A stretch of DNA of 56,013 bases from Halomonas sp. SpR1 (GCF_031010175.1 NZ_JAUAMB010000036.1:1-56013); one strand, 5' to 3'. Numbered from the stretch's first letter, positions 1 to 8,776 are shown. The notes: generated by a model from the letters alone, not told the origin. Program-made: numbers and translations.

Positions 1-125
1 GGGACTGATCTCGATACTGGACGCGGTAAGATGGCTCAAGCGTTCTTCATGAACCGCCGTGGTACGGAACCGTATGCCCGGTGGTGTGAGAGGACAGGGG
101 AGGCGACTCCCCTTCCTACTCGATT
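1..125 (+). mobile_element. 3' end of a group II intron (domains V and VI)
   Basis: Positions 51-88 fold as a domain-V-like hairpin: an ACCGCCG arm, a central TACG/CGTA stem and a GGTGGT return arm. It is followed at about 90-120 by a domain-VI-like hairpin (GGGGAG, loop GCGA, CTCCCC) with an unpaired A in CCTACTC. The arrangement matches bacterial group II intron 3' ends. The intron would end near CGATT at about 121-125, with the 3' exon after it. Any intron-encoded reverse transcriptase and the 5' half lie before the window. The exact boundary is inferred. Nothing further is visible between the intron end and the first gene apart from a T-tract near 162-168. Confidence 0.6.
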
Positions 126-231
126 GGAAGCCAGCTAACGCTATCAACACTGCGACGCCTTTTTTTATGTATGGCTAACTAGCGCTGCCTTCATCTACGC
201 AATTGGGTAAGATGGGAACTTACCTACGCCG

Positions 232-1242
232 ATGGCAGTTTTTCATGCAGCCCAATCAGTTATCATGCAACCCAACCCGTTAGCCTCACATGCAGCTCCA
301 CCCCGTCGGCGGGTGGCCTTTCTGCTGCTGCCGGGGTTTTCGTTATTGACCCACGCTAGTGCGCTGGAACCGCTGCAAATGGCTAACCAGCTGAGTGGGC
401 AGATGCTTTACCAAACCGTCACACTTAGCCTCAATGACGAGCCCGTACGTAGTGGCGCCCAGCTTTCGCTAATAGCGCAGCATGAGCTAAGTACTGCTCT
501 AGGCCCCCTAGACCTGTTGTTCATATGTGCACCGACGCCGTTGCCCTATACGCTGCCTGCTAAGCTCAATGAGTGGCTGCGAGGGCACCAGGGCCATGGT
601 GTAGCGCTGGGTGGCTTGGCAGGGGGCACCGAGGTATTGGCACGCTGTGGTTTGCTAGAAGGTTATCGGGCGACACTGCCCTGGCAGCGTTTTGAGGCCT
701 TTTCCCAGGCTTATCCGCAGGTCACGCTTTCTCAGCAGCTGTTTGAAATTGACCGCGATAGACTTACCTGCGCGGGCGGTACTGCCGCCATGGACTTAAT
801 GCTCACGCTGGTCGGCCGGCATCACGGTGCGCGCTTGGCGGAGCAGGTGTCGGAACAGTTTGCCTGCGACCGCATTCGCTTGGCAGATGAGCGCCAGCAC
901 GTGCCGCTGCGAAGCCGCCTGGGGCATGCACCGCAGAGCCTGGTGGATGCTGTGACGCTGATGGAAGCTAATATTGAGGAGCCGCTCTCGACCTTGGAAC
1001 TGGCCGAGCACTTGGGGATTTCCCGGCGCCAGTTGGAGCGGCTATTTAAGAAGTATCTGCAGGCGGTGCCCAGCCGCTACTATCTCGATTTGCGCTTGCA
1101 GGAAGCCCGCAAGCAGCTGCGCGAGAGTGATCGGCCGGTAGGCGATATTGCCTTTGCCACGGGATTTTCCTCTGGCGCCCACTTCTCCACCGCCTACCGG
1201 CACCATTACGGCATGACACCGCGGGAAGAGCGCCTGGGTTAG
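232..1242 (+). CDS. GlxA-family (DJ-1/PfpI plus AraC HTH) transcriptional regulator, probable ArgR
   Basis: 336 aa. Residues about 27-190 form a DJ-1/PfpI-like domain (VAFLLLPGFSLLTHASALEP near its start). Residues about 235-335 form an AraC/XylS DNA-binding domain with the helix-turn-helix segments LAEHLGISRRQLERLF and DIAFATGFSSGAHFSTAYR. Proteins of this build include Pseudomonas ArgR, which activates arginine uptake and the aru succinyltransferase pathway. The aru genes start about 1 kb downstream, so an ArgR role is a reasonable inference. Neither ATG 232 nor ATG 265 has a good Shine-Dalgarno sequence, so the start is uncertain. The stop codon lies in a 14-bp tandem repeat. Confidence 0.85.
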   Translation: MAVFHAAQSVIMQPNPLASHAAPPRRRVAFLLLPGFSLLTHASALEPLQMANQLSGQMLYQTVTLSLNDEPVRSGAQLSLIAQHELSTALGPLDLLFICAPTPLPYTLPAKLNEWLRGHQGHGVALGGLAGGTEVLARCGLLEGYRATLPWQRFEAFSQAYPQVTLSQQLFEIDRDRLTCAGGTAAMDLMLTLVGRHHGARLAEQVSEQFACDRIRLADERQHVPLRSRLGHAPQSLVDAVTLMEANIEEPLSTLELAEHLGISRRQLERLFKKYLQAVPSRYYLDLRLQEARKQLRESDRPVGDIAFATGFSSGAHFSTAYRHHYGMTPREERLG

Positions 1243-1280
1243 AGGAATTAGCTTAGAGGAATTCGCTTAGATGGATTAGG
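1239..1280. repeat. 14-bp tandem repeat, three copies, between convergent genes
   Basis: TTAGAGGAATTAGC, TTAGAGGAATTCGC and TTAGATGGATTAGG follow head to tail. Copies 1 and 2 differ at one base; copy 3 is more diverged. The array holds the stop codon of the upstream regulator (TAG) and, on the other strand, the stop codon of the convergent SDR gene (TAA). Confidence 0.75.
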
Positions 1281-2070
1281 TTAAGGTATCCACAATGCCA
1301 CCTTCCACCCGCAGTGCCGCGCCGGTGGTGGCACTAGCCTGGGGCGATGCGGCGTAAACGCTCATGCTAGCGACCTCTTCGGGGGTGGCCAAGCGCTGAA
1401 TAATGGAAGAGGGCCGGTTCTCCTGCACAAAGCGTTCTTCCATCTCTTGCTGGGAAGTGCCTTCTTTTTCCGCCATTTCGCCTATCATATTGAGTACGCC
1501 CTCGGAACGGGTCGGCCCAGGAAGAATGGCATTCACAGTGACCTGAGTGCCGCTGAGCACTTTAGCCAGCCCGCGTGAGACGGAGAGCAGTGCCGATTTG
1601 GTCATGCCGTAATGCACCATTTCACTGGGGATGTTGATGCCTGACTCGCTGGAGATAAATTGAATGCGCCCCCAGTCACGCTCGCGCATACCTTGTGCAT
1701 AGTGGCGGGAAAGCCGCACCGCACTCATGATGTTAATATCGAAAAATTGTTGCCAAGTGGCATCGTCAACGTCAAAAAAGTCCTGGGGCGCAAAAATACC
1801 CACATTATTGATCAGGATATCCGTGCTGGGCTGCTGTTTGATCAGCGCTTGGCAGCCTTCAGCAGTGCCGAGATCAGCCGCCACGCCTTCTACCTTGGCA
1901 TTGGGAGTGGCTTTTTTAATCGCGGCGATGGCGTCGTCAACCCGTGCCTGGGTGCGTCCTGTCACGACCACGTTAGCGCCAGCATTGGCGAGTCCTTGAG
2001 CAATCGCAAAGCCAATGCCCGCGGTTGAGCCGGTGATGATGGCGTGCTTGCCGTTAAGATCGATTTGCAT
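1276..2070 (-). CDS. SDR-family NAD(P)-dependent oxidoreductase
   Basis: 264 aa from the ATG at 2070, which has a GGAG ribosome-binding site about 8 nt upstream; a longer reading from 2115 lacks one. It shows the classical short-chain dehydrogenase features: glycine-rich nucleotide site TGSTAGIG at about residues 13-20, NNVG, a catalytic Ser in the SSESG segment, YGMTK (Tyr-x3-Lys), and a PG motif after the active site (ILPGPTRS). The substrate cannot be read from sequence. It is convergent with the GlxA-type regulator and divergent from aruC. Nothing ties it to arginine metabolism beyond position. Family is certain, function is open. Confidence 0.85.
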   Translation of the reverse strand: MQIDLNGKHAIITGSTAGIGFAIAQGLANAGANVVVTGRTQARVDDAIAAIKKATPNAKVEGVAADLGTAEGCQALIKQQPSTDILINNVGIFAPQDFFDVDDATWQQFFDINIMSAVRLSRHYAQGMRERDWGRIQFISSESGINIPSEMVHYGMTKSALLSVSRGLAKVLSGTQVTVNAILPGPTRSEGVLNMIGEMAEKEGTSQQEMEERFVQENRPSSIIQRLATPEEVASMSVYAASPQASATTGAALRVEGGIVDTLT

Positions 2071-2290
2071 ACGTTGGTCTCCTCTCGTCCTGAGTATCAG
2101 TACCTCGCTACACAACGGATAACTTTATAGCTTGCTAATAAGTATGGGGCTCTTTTAGGGTTCTTCAAGGTAGTACCTAATCTCGCTAGGCGCCGCTATT
2201 CATAATTTGCCGTCCCATTGCTGAAAGCAGGTAACCTAGCTAGGCCTTTATACTGTTTACATTCCTTTCCTCCACTGGAGCTAGCGTCCC

Positions 2291-3505
2291 ATGAGCCATA
2301 CCCCAAGCCGTCAAGATTACGACCACTACATGACGCCCAACTACTCACCGCAGCAGGTCATTCCCGTGCGTGGTGAAGGTAGCCGCTTGTGGGATCAACA
2401 GGGGCGAGAATATATCGATTTTGCCGGGGGCATCGCAGTTAACTCCCTTGGCCATTGCCATCCGGTGCTAGTCAATGCGCTCAAAGAGCAGGGCGACAAG
2501 CTGTGGCACCTGTCTAACGTATTTACCAACGAGCCAGCGCTTGCCCTCGCCAAAACGCTGGTCGAGCGCACCTTTGCCGATAAGGTGTTCTTGTGCTCCT
2601 CCGGCGGTGAAGCCAACGAAGCCGCGCTCAAGCTGGCGCGCCGCTGGGCAGTGGATAACCACGGCGAGCATAAAGATAAAATTATCTCGTTTTATCAGTC
2701 GTTCCATGGGCGTACCTTCTTCACCGTCAGCGTTGGCGGCCAGCCCAAGTACTCCCAAGGCTTTGGCCCGGTACCTGGTGGCATCCTGCATGCTGACTAC
2801 AATGATCTGGAAAGCGTTCGCAAGCTGGTCGGCGATGACACCTGTGCGATTATGGTCGAGCCGATGCAGGGCGAGGGCGGCATTGTGCCCGGCACGCCGG
2901 AATTCCTCCAGGGTCTGCGCGACCTGTGCGATGAACACAACGCGCTGCTGATTTTTGACGAAGTGCAAACCGGCGTTGGTCGCAGCGGCGAACTCTACGC
3001 CTATAAAAATTACGGCATTACGCCGGATATTCTCACCAGCGCGAAATCCCTGGGCGGCGGTTTCCCCATTGGCGCCATGCTGGCAATCGACTCGGTGGCT
3101 AAATCATTAGTTGTCGGTACCCACGGCTCTACCTATGGCGGTAACGCGCTGGCATCCGCCGTTGCCCTGGCGGCAGTTGAATTTATCGATACCCCCGAGG
3201 TGCTTGAGGGGGTCAAAAAGCGTCACGATCTGTTCCGCGAGCATTTGGAAACCATCAACCGCAAGCACGGCGTGTTCAAAGAGATTCGAGGTATGGGCTT
3301 GCTGATGGGCGCCCAGATGTCGGATGCCTATGAAGGGCGTGCCAAAGATATTCTGCCGCTGGCGATTGAAGAGGGCTTGATGGCGCTGATCGCCGGGCCG
3401 AACGTACTGCGCATGGCGCCTTCTCTAGTTATTCCAGAGGCGGATATTGCCGAGGGCATGGCCCGCTTGGAGCGCGCGATTGAGCGGTTAGTTGCGACCG
3501 CATGA
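2291..3505 (+). CDS. astC: Succinylornithine/acetylornithine aminotransferase (AstC/AruC)
   Basis: 404 aa, full length for class III PLP aminotransferases of the ArgD/AstC type. The PLP lysine is K252 in TSAKSLGGGFP, and EVQTG at 224-228 is the cofactor-binding aspartate/glutamate region. AstC transfers the amino group of N2-succinylornithine to 2-oxoglutarate in the arginine succinyltransferase pathway; such enzymes often also act on acetylornithine. GGAG at about 2276 serves as ribosome-binding site. It is first in the run aruC-F-G-D-B, and the next start overlaps or closely follows. A TATACT -10-like hexamer (2249-2254) and a CCTAGCTAGG palindrome (2235-2244) lie just upstream; no sigma-54 element is seen there. 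Confidence 0.93.
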   Translation: MSHTPSRQDYDHYMTPNYSPQQVIPVRGEGSRLWDQQGREYIDFAGGIAVNSLGHCHPVLVNALKEQGDKLWHLSNVFTNEPALALAKTLVERTFADKVFLCSSGGEANEAALKLARRWAVDNHGEHKDKIISFYQSFHGRTFFTVSVGGQPKYSQGFGPVPGGILHADYNDLESVRKLVGDDTCAIMVEPMQGEGGIVPGTPEFLQGLRDLCDEHNALLIFDEVQTGVGRSGELYAYKNYGITPDILTSAKSLGGGFPIGAMLAIDSVAKSLVVGTHGSTYGGNALASAVALAAVEFIDTPEVLEGVKKRHDLFREHLETINRKHGVFKEIRGMGLLMGAQMSDAYEGRAKDILPLAIEEGLMALIAGPNVLRMAPSLVIPEADIAEGMARLERAIERLVATA

Positions 3506-3555
3506 GTGAACAACAGGCTGTGTCACTCGTGTTAACGGAAGGGGAGGCGTCGAGA

Positions 3556-4620
3556 ATGCTGGTAGTTCGACCCGTTAAAGCGTCGGATCTCATGGCGCTG
3601 GAGCAGTTGGCAGAGCACGCGGTGCCGAGGCTGACCAACTTGCCCGCCAACCGTGAGCGCCTTCAGGAGCGCATCGCGCGCTCTCAAGACGCCTTTAACG
3701 GCGACGTTGAGTTTCCAGAAGACGAGCACTATACCTTTGTTCTGGCGGACGATACCCGCGAGGAAGTGCTGGGCACGGCCACTATCCGTGCCCAGGCGGG
3801 CGCCAACGAGGCCTATTACACTTACCGTCAGGAAACGCTGATTCACGCTTCCCAGCAGCTCAACGTGCGCCGCGAAGTGCAGACGCTGGCGCTCTCCCAT
3901 GAAGTCTCGGATGCCACACTGCTGTGCGCCTTCTCGCTTAACCCGCGTTATAAAGGCACCAGCGCGGAGAGCCTGTTACGCCGGGCGCGGTTGATGTTTA
4001 TCGCCCAGTATCCTGAGCGCTTTTCGCGCATTCTGGCCGTAGCATTCCCGGGCTATCTGGATACCCGCAGCGAATCGCCGTTCTGGGAGAGCGTAGGGCG
4101 GCACTTTTTTGCCCGCAGTTTCCAGGATATGAATCACATTGCCGGAGTGCGCTCGAAAAGCTTTATTGCCGAAGTCATGCCCCAGTTTCCGCTCTATTTG
4201 CCGCTGCTGACGCCCCAGGCGCGAGCCGCGATAGGTCGTGAGCACCCCGCCCACGAAGAGGCGCTGGAAGAGATGCTGGCCGAGGGCTTTGTGCGTTCGC
4301 GGCATGTGGATATTTTTGACGCCGGGCCGATTGTCAAAGCCGAGCGCGAACGGTTAGAAACCTTCCGCAGTGCCGCCTGGCACCCTGTGCGCATACGCCC
4401 GGAGCACACCTTGCCTGATGCTGAACCGGCGCTGGTTGCCAATCAAAAGCTGGGTGAGTTCCGTTGCATCGTCGCGCGTTACGCGCTTTCGCCCACCGGT
4501 CAGTTGATGCTATCTCCTGAGCACGCCGAGCGGTTGGGCGTCACGGAAGGGCGGGCGGTACTTGCCGCGCCGCTGACGTTACCCACCGCGGTAGATGCAC
4601 TCGATGAAGGAGAGATGTAA
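3556..4620 (+). CDS. aruF: Arginine/ornithine N-succinyltransferase, alpha subunit (AruF, AstA family)
   Basis: 354 aa from ATG 3556, preceded by GGGGAG at 3541-3546. An alternative ATG at 3502 overlaps aruC but adds 18 residues unlike the family start (MLVVRPVKASDL). AstA proteins are GNAT-fold enzymes that use succinyl-CoA to succinylate arginine, the first step of the AST pathway. Family segments include SPFWESVGRHFF, KSFIAEVMPQFP and VDIFDAGP. As in Pseudomonas there are two tandem subunits; the second starts inside the stop codon of this one (TAATG), implying translational coupling and a heteromeric enzyme. Confidence 0.92.
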   Translation: MLVVRPVKASDLMALEQLAEHAVPRLTNLPANRERLQERIARSQDAFNGDVEFPEDEHYTFVLADDTREEVLGTATIRAQAGANEAYYTYRQETLIHASQQLNVRREVQTLALSHEVSDATLLCAFSLNPRYKGTSAESLLRRARLMFIAQYPERFSRILAVAFPGYLDTRSESPFWESVGRHFFARSFQDMNHIAGVRSKSFIAEVMPQFPLYLPLLTPQARAAIGREHPAHEEALEEMLAEGFVRSRHVDIFDAGPIVKAERERLETFRSAAWHPVRIRPEHTLPDAEPALVANQKLGEFRCIVARYALSPTGQLMLSPEHAERLGVTEGRAVLAAPLTLPTAVDALDEGEM

Positions 4621-5651
4621 TGCGCATTCGACCCATTGCCCGTGATGATTTGGATGGGCTTCAGGCGCTTGCGCAGCAGGCGGGCGTTGGCTTTACCTCG
4701 CTGCCGGATAACCGCGAGTTTCTAGCCGGTAAGATTGAAGCCGCCGCCAGTGCTTTCGAAGAGCGCACCCCGGTGGATGACCGGCTCTACTTCTTTGTAC
4801 TGGAAGATGAAGCAAGCGGCGAACTCGCTGGCTGCTGCGCCATTGAGGGCCAGGTGGGTCGGGAAGTGCCGTTCTACAACTACCGTCTGGGCACCTTGGC
4901 CCACTCCTCGGTACAGCTGGATCTGCACCGCACCATCGATACGCTGTTTTTAAGCTCCGACCACACCGGTGACGCCGAAGTGTGCTCGCTGTTTCTGCGC
5001 CCGGAATACCGCGGCGAAGCCAACAAACATTTGCGCAACGGCGCGCTGCTCTCTAAAGCACGCTGGCTGTTTATCGCCCAGTTCCGCGACCGTTTCCCCG
5101 ATAAAGTGCTGGCGGAGATGCGCGGTGTGTTTGACGAAAACAACACCAGTCCTTTCTGGGAGAGCCTGGGTAAACACTTCTTCCCCATGGATTTCAGCGA
5201 AGCGGATCGATTAACCGGTCTAGGGCAGAAAAGCTTTATCGGCGAGCTGATGCCCAAGTTCCCCATTTACACCACCTTTATGGCCGAAGAAGCGCGGGCC
5301 TGTATTGGTCAGGTGCATCGGCATACCCGTCCGGCGTTGGAAATGCTTAAAAAAGAGGGGCTACGCTGGGAAGGCTATATCGATATTTTCGACGGTGGCC
5401 CGACGGTTGAAGCTTATATTGACGACGTGCGCGCCATCCGTAACTCACGGCTCTGCCAGGTGGAAATATCCAATAGTGCAGCGGAAGAGAGCGTTAGCCG
5501 CTGGCTGGCCGCCACCACCCAAATGCTGAACTTTACCGCCAGCTGGGTAGGTCGTGCGCCTACCGATGACAACACCATCGTGCTTAGCGAACAAGAAGCG
5601 CAGCGTTTAGGCGTCGCAACCGGCGATACCCTGCGGCTACTCGAGACCTAA
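4620..5651 (+). CDS. aruG: Arginine N-succinyltransferase, beta subunit (AruG, AstA family)
   Basis: 343 aa, paralogue of the preceding gene with the same family segments (SPFWESLGKHFF, KSFIGELMPKFP, YIDIFDGGPTVEA). It uses succinyl-CoA to succinylate arginine or ornithine, in complex with AruF by analogy with Pseudomonas. Its ATG shares the A of the upstream TAA stop. The stop codon is followed within 5 nt by a palindromic element that separates it from aruD. Confidence 0.92.
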   Translation: MRIRPIARDDLDGLQALAQQAGVGFTSLPDNREFLAGKIEAAASAFEERTPVDDRLYFFVLEDEASGELAGCCAIEGQVGREVPFYNYRLGTLAHSSVQLDLHRTIDTLFLSSDHTGDAEVCSLFLRPEYRGEANKHLRNGALLSKARWLFIAQFRDRFPDKVLAEMRGVFDENNTSPFWESLGKHFFPMDFSEADRLTGLGQKSFIGELMPKFPIYTTFMAEEARACIGQVHRHTRPALEMLKKEGLRWEGYIDIFDGGPTVEAYIDDVRAIRNSRLCQVEISNSAAEESVSRWLAATTQMLNFTASWVGRAPTDDNTIVLSEQEAQRLGVATGDTLRLLET

Positions 5652-5655
5652 GGAG

Positions 5656-5787
5656 CCTCTGATTAATGTGATGAGCGCAGGCCAGACAAGGCAAAAATCA
5701 ACGAAAAAGCGGAGTTTACGGGGTGTAAATGAGCATTTTGAGGCGATTTTTAACGCAGTATGGCCAAGCGCAATAGTTAATCAGAGG
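5656..5787. mobile_element. 132-bp MITE-like imperfect palindrome within the ast operon
   Basis: Perfect 11-bp terminal inverted repeats, CCTCTGATTAA at 5656-5666 and TTAATCAGAGG at 5777-5787, bound a sequence that is an imperfect palindrome along its whole length. Matching inner arms include GGCAAAAATC/GATTTTTAAC, and the tip is TTTAC-GGGGT-GTAAA. No significant coding capacity. Its transcript would fold into one long hairpin between aruG and aruD. The class (MITE or REP-like) is inferred from structure. Confidence 0.75.
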
Positions 5788-5819
5788 TTTCCTAGGCCAC
5801 GTTTACAGGAGATTTTTTT

Positions 5820-7292
5820 ATGCACGCCCAACAGCAGCAACTCATCAATGGCGCCTGGGTCGCGGGCGACGCAGAGTCGTTGAGCAAGTACGACCCCGTT
5901 TCCGGTCAGCCGCTATGGCAAGCCGCGACCGCCAGCGCTGAGCAAGTCGCCGCCGCAGTAAAAGCCGCCCGCGGTGCCTTCCCCAACTGGGCACGCACCC
6001 CCTTTGCCGAGCGTCAGGCGCTGGTCGAACGGTTTGCCGAGGTGCTCAAAAACCGCGGTGAAGAGTTAGCCGTGGCGATAGCCTCTGAAACCGGTAAACC
6101 ACTCTGGGAAGCGCGCACCGAAGCGGGTGCCATGGTGGGAAAGGTGGCTTTGTCGGTTAAGGCGTATAACGAGCGTACCGGCGAACGGGAAAAAACCGTT
6201 GGTAGTGCACAAGCCGTGTTGCGCCATCGCCCCCACGGCGTGATGGCGGTATTTGGCCCTTATAATTTCCCTGGTCATCTGCCCAACGGCCATATGGTGC
6301 CTGCGCTATTGGCGGGTAACTGTGTGGTCTTCAAGCCCAGCGACCAAACCCCGCTGACGGCAGATTTAACCCTGCAGTGCTGGCTGGAAGCCGGCCTGCC
6401 CGCAGGCGTTATCAACCTGGTGCAGGGCGGTGTGCCGGTGGGCCAAGCGCTGGCAGGTAACTCCGATATTGATGGGCTGCTGTTTACCGGTAGCGCCAAA
6501 GTGGGCGGTATGCTTCACCAGCAGTTTGCAGGCCAACTGGATAAGATTTTGGCGCTGGAGCTGGGCGGCAATAACCCCCTGGTGGTGAAAGATGTCGACG
6601 ACGAGCGGGCCGCTGTGCTGGCGATTCTGCAGTCAGCGTTTCTTTCCGGCGGCCAGCGCTGCACCTGCGCGCGGCGTTTGATGGTGCCTGAAGGTGCCGT
6701 CGGTGATCGCTTGATTGATGCGCTTTCAGAGGCGATCACCAAGCTGCACGTGGCGGGCCAGTTCGAAGACAATCCTGCGCCGTTCTATGGTGGCTTGGTC
6801 AGCGTGGCGGCGGCGGATGGCTTGCTTAAGGCCCAGGATGAATTGGAGTCAATGGGCGGCACTGTGATCAATCGCATGCAGCGCCTGCAGGAGAACACCA
6901 GTTTGCTAAGCCCTGCGCTAATCGACGTGACGGGATTGGATGTGCCCGACGAAGAGCATTTCGGCCCGCTGCTGAAAATCCACCGCTATAGCGAGTGGAA
7001 TGAAGCGCTCGCGCTTGCCAACAACACCCGCTACGGGCTTTCCGCCGGGTTGATTGGCGGTGAGCAAGCCGATTGGGATGACTTCCTGCTGCGCATTCGT
7101 GCAGGGATCGTTAACTGGAACCGCCAAACCACCGGCGCCTCCGGCGATGCGCCTTTCGGCGGCGTGGGTGACAGCGGCAATCACCGCCCCAGCGCGTTTT
7201 ACGCGGCGGACTACTGCGCCTATCCGGTCGCTTCCATGGAAGCCGACAGCCTGGAGATGCCCGAGACCCTGCCGCCGGGAGTCAGCCTATGA
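5820..7292 (+). CDS. astD: N-succinylglutamate 5-semialdehyde dehydrogenase (AstD/AruD)
   Basis: 490 aa, standard length for AstD in the aldehyde dehydrogenase superfamily. It oxidises N-succinylglutamate semialdehyde to N-succinylglutamate with NAD+, fourth step of the AST pathway. Visible motifs: FGPYNFPGHLPNG, the glycine-rich GSAKVGG, the catalytic glutamate in LELGGNNP and the catalytic cysteine in SGGQRCTCARR. A CAGGAG ribosome-binding site precedes ATG 5820, so translation restarts after the palindromic element. The 3' end overlaps astB by ATGA. Confidence 0.94.
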   Translation: MHAQQQQLINGAWVAGDAESLSKYDPVSGQPLWQAATASAEQVAAAVKAARGAFPNWARTPFAERQALVERFAEVLKNRGEELAVAIASETGKPLWEARTEAGAMVGKVALSVKAYNERTGEREKTVGSAQAVLRHRPHGVMAVFGPYNFPGHLPNGHMVPALLAGNCVVFKPSDQTPLTADLTLQCWLEAGLPAGVINLVQGGVPVGQALAGNSDIDGLLFTGSAKVGGMLHQQFAGQLDKILALELGGNNPLVVKDVDDERAAVLAILQSAFLSGGQRCTCARRLMVPEGAVGDRLIDALSEAITKLHVAGQFEDNPAPFYGGLVSVAAADGLLKAQDELESMGGTVINRMQRLQENTSLLSPALIDVTGLDVPDEEHFGPLLKIHRYSEWNEALALANNTRYGLSAGLIGGEQADWDDFLLRIRAGIVNWNRQTTGASGDAPFGGVGDSGNHRPSAFYAADYCAYPVASMEADSLEMPETLPPGVSL

Positions 7293-8656
7293 GTGCTTCT
7301 GCGATCAATAACGTCCAGGAAGTCAATTTTGACGGCCTAGTCGGCCCAACCCATAACTACTCGGGGCTGGCGGTAGGTAACGTCGCTTCCATGAGCCACG
7401 GCGGCTTGGTGTCCAACCCCAAAGAGGGCGCACTGCAGGGGCTCTTAAAGATGAAATCGCTGATGGACGCGGGCTACGCCCAAGGCGTGCTGCCCCCTCA
7501 GCAGCGGCCGGATATTGGCGCACTGCGTGATTTGGGCTTTAGCGGTAGCAATAGTGAAGTGCTGGCCCGTGTTGCCAAAGAGGCTCCTCAGCTACTGCGG
7601 GCCGTCTGCTCGGCGTCCAGTATGTGGACGGCTAATGCGGGCACGATCACTCCCAGCATGGATGCACCGGATAGTCGGGTACATTTCACCCCGGCCAACC
7701 TGCAGTCCAGCTTTCACCGCTACCTGGAACCGCAAACGACAGGTCGTGTGCTGCAGGCGATTTTCCGCGACGAACAGCACTTCGCCCACCATCCGGTGCT
7801 GCCCGCTACCCCTGCCTTTTCCGATGAAGGCGCGGCCAACCACACCCGTTTATGTGGTGAGTACGGTGAACCCGGTGTGCATCTGTTTGTGTATGGCCGC
7901 CAGGCGTTTGGTGACGTGCGTAGCGGTGAGCGAGAACCTAAACACTATCCTGCCAGGCAAACTCTGGAAGCCAGTCAGGCGGTGGCTCGTCAGCACGGGT
8001 TAACGGAAGAACAAACAGTATTTGCCCAGCAGCACCCGGACGCCATCGACGCAGGCGTATTCCATAACGATGTGATTGCCGTGGGCAACGGCCCCGTACT
8101 GCTCTACCACGAAATGGCCTTTCTGGACGAAGAGGGCACCCTGGATGAGCTGCGCGCCAAAATGAACACACCGCTGTTTCCCGTGCGCGTACCCTTGGAA
8201 GCAGTGAGCATGGAAGATGCTGTGGCCTCGTATCTGTTTAACTCACAGCTGCTCTCCAACCCGGACGGCACCATGACCCTGGTAGTCCCCGGCGAATGCC
8301 AGGAGCGCGAAGCGGTCTGGCGCACCATTCAGGATCACCTGCTGGCGGGCAATAACCCCATCAGCGAAGTGATCGTTAAAGACGTCAAGCAGAGCATGCG
8401 CAACGGCGGTGGCCCTGCCTGCCTGCGACTGCGGGTGGTGCTAACGGACGCCGAACGCGCAGCGCTTACCGGCCGTGTGCTGATCACCGATGGGCTATAC
8501 GATGATCTCACCGCTTGGGTAAATCGCCACTATCGCGACCGACTTGCCCCTGATGAACTCGCTGATCCACAGCTCGCGGAAGAGTCCCTCATTGCGCTGG
8601 ATGAGTTAACCCAGTTGTTAAAGATTGGGGCTGTTTACCCGTTTCAGTTGGGGTAG
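7289..8656 (+). CDS. astB: N-succinylarginine dihydrolase (AstB/AruB)
   Basis: 455 aa, family-typical length. It hydrolyses N2-succinylarginine to N2-succinylornithine, CO2 and ammonia, second step of the AST pathway, with an amidinotransferase-like fold. The family Glu-His-Cys residues are visible in SDEGAANHTRLC, VFHNDVIAVGNG and NGGGPACLRLRV. Translation is coupled to aruD through a 4-nt ATGA overlap. In Pseudomonas an aruE (succinylglutamate desuccinylase) gene follows; here a toxin-antitoxin module follows and no desuccinylase gene exists in the window. Confidence 0.95.
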   Translation: MSASAINNVQEVNFDGLVGPTHNYSGLAVGNVASMSHGGLVSNPKEGALQGLLKMKSLMDAGYAQGVLPPQQRPDIGALRDLGFSGSNSEVLARVAKEAPQLLRAVCSASSMWTANAGTITPSMDAPDSRVHFTPANLQSSFHRYLEPQTTGRVLQAIFRDEQHFAHHPVLPATPAFSDEGAANHTRLCGEYGEPGVHLFVYGRQAFGDVRSGEREPKHYPARQTLEASQAVARQHGLTEEQTVFAQQHPDAIDAGVFHNDVIAVGNGPVLLYHEMAFLDEEGTLDELRAKMNTPLFPVRVPLEAVSMEDAVASYLFNSQLLSNPDGTMTLVVPGECQEREAVWRTIQDHLLAGNNPISEVIVKDVKQSMRNGGGPACLRLRVVLTDAERAALTGRVLITDGLYDDLTAWVNRHYRDRLAPDELADPQLAEESLIALDELTQLLKIGAVYPFQLG

Positions 8657-8665
8657 GAGCTCACG

Positions 8666-8734
8666 CCAGTTGGTTTTAAGGAAAAGCCGTAGGCTTGCCG
8701 TACTCAGGATACGGCCCTTGCAAGAGCCAACTGG
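8666..8734. terminator. Hairpin region after the ast operon
   Basis: An outer inverted repeat CCAGTTGG (8666-8673) / CCAACTGG (8727-8734) encloses an inner hairpin GCCGTA-CTCAGGA-TACGGC (8697-8715). It lies 10 nt after the astB stop and could end ast transcription. There is no T-run, so an intrinsic terminator is not assured. Its right arm overlaps the parDE -35 region. Confidence 0.4.
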
Positions 8735-8765
8735 GATGCTATGATTTGTGTTAACTATTAACACA
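8718..8765 (+). promoter_or_regulatory. parDE promoter and palindromic operator
   Basis: TTGCAA (8718-8723), 16 bp, TATGAT (8740-8745) reads as a sigma-70 promoter with transcription starting near 8752. A perfect inverted repeat TGTGTTAA-CTA-TTAACACA (8747-8765) covers the -10 edge and the start site. That is the expected layout for autorepression by a ribbon-helix-helix ParD antitoxin. The assignment to ParD is inferred. Confidence 0.6.
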
Positions 8766-8776
8766 TGGTTTATGTC

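Noticed and set aside
2116..2290. Sigma-54 promoter for the ast operon, as in enteric bacteria
   Set aside because: No GG-N10-GC element with a TGG/TTGC context is present in the upstream region; control by an ArgR-type regulator is more likely.
2468..2968. 166-codon antisense frame inside astC
   Set aside because: Opposite a strongly conserved aminotransferase gene; no ribosome-binding site or recognisable domain.
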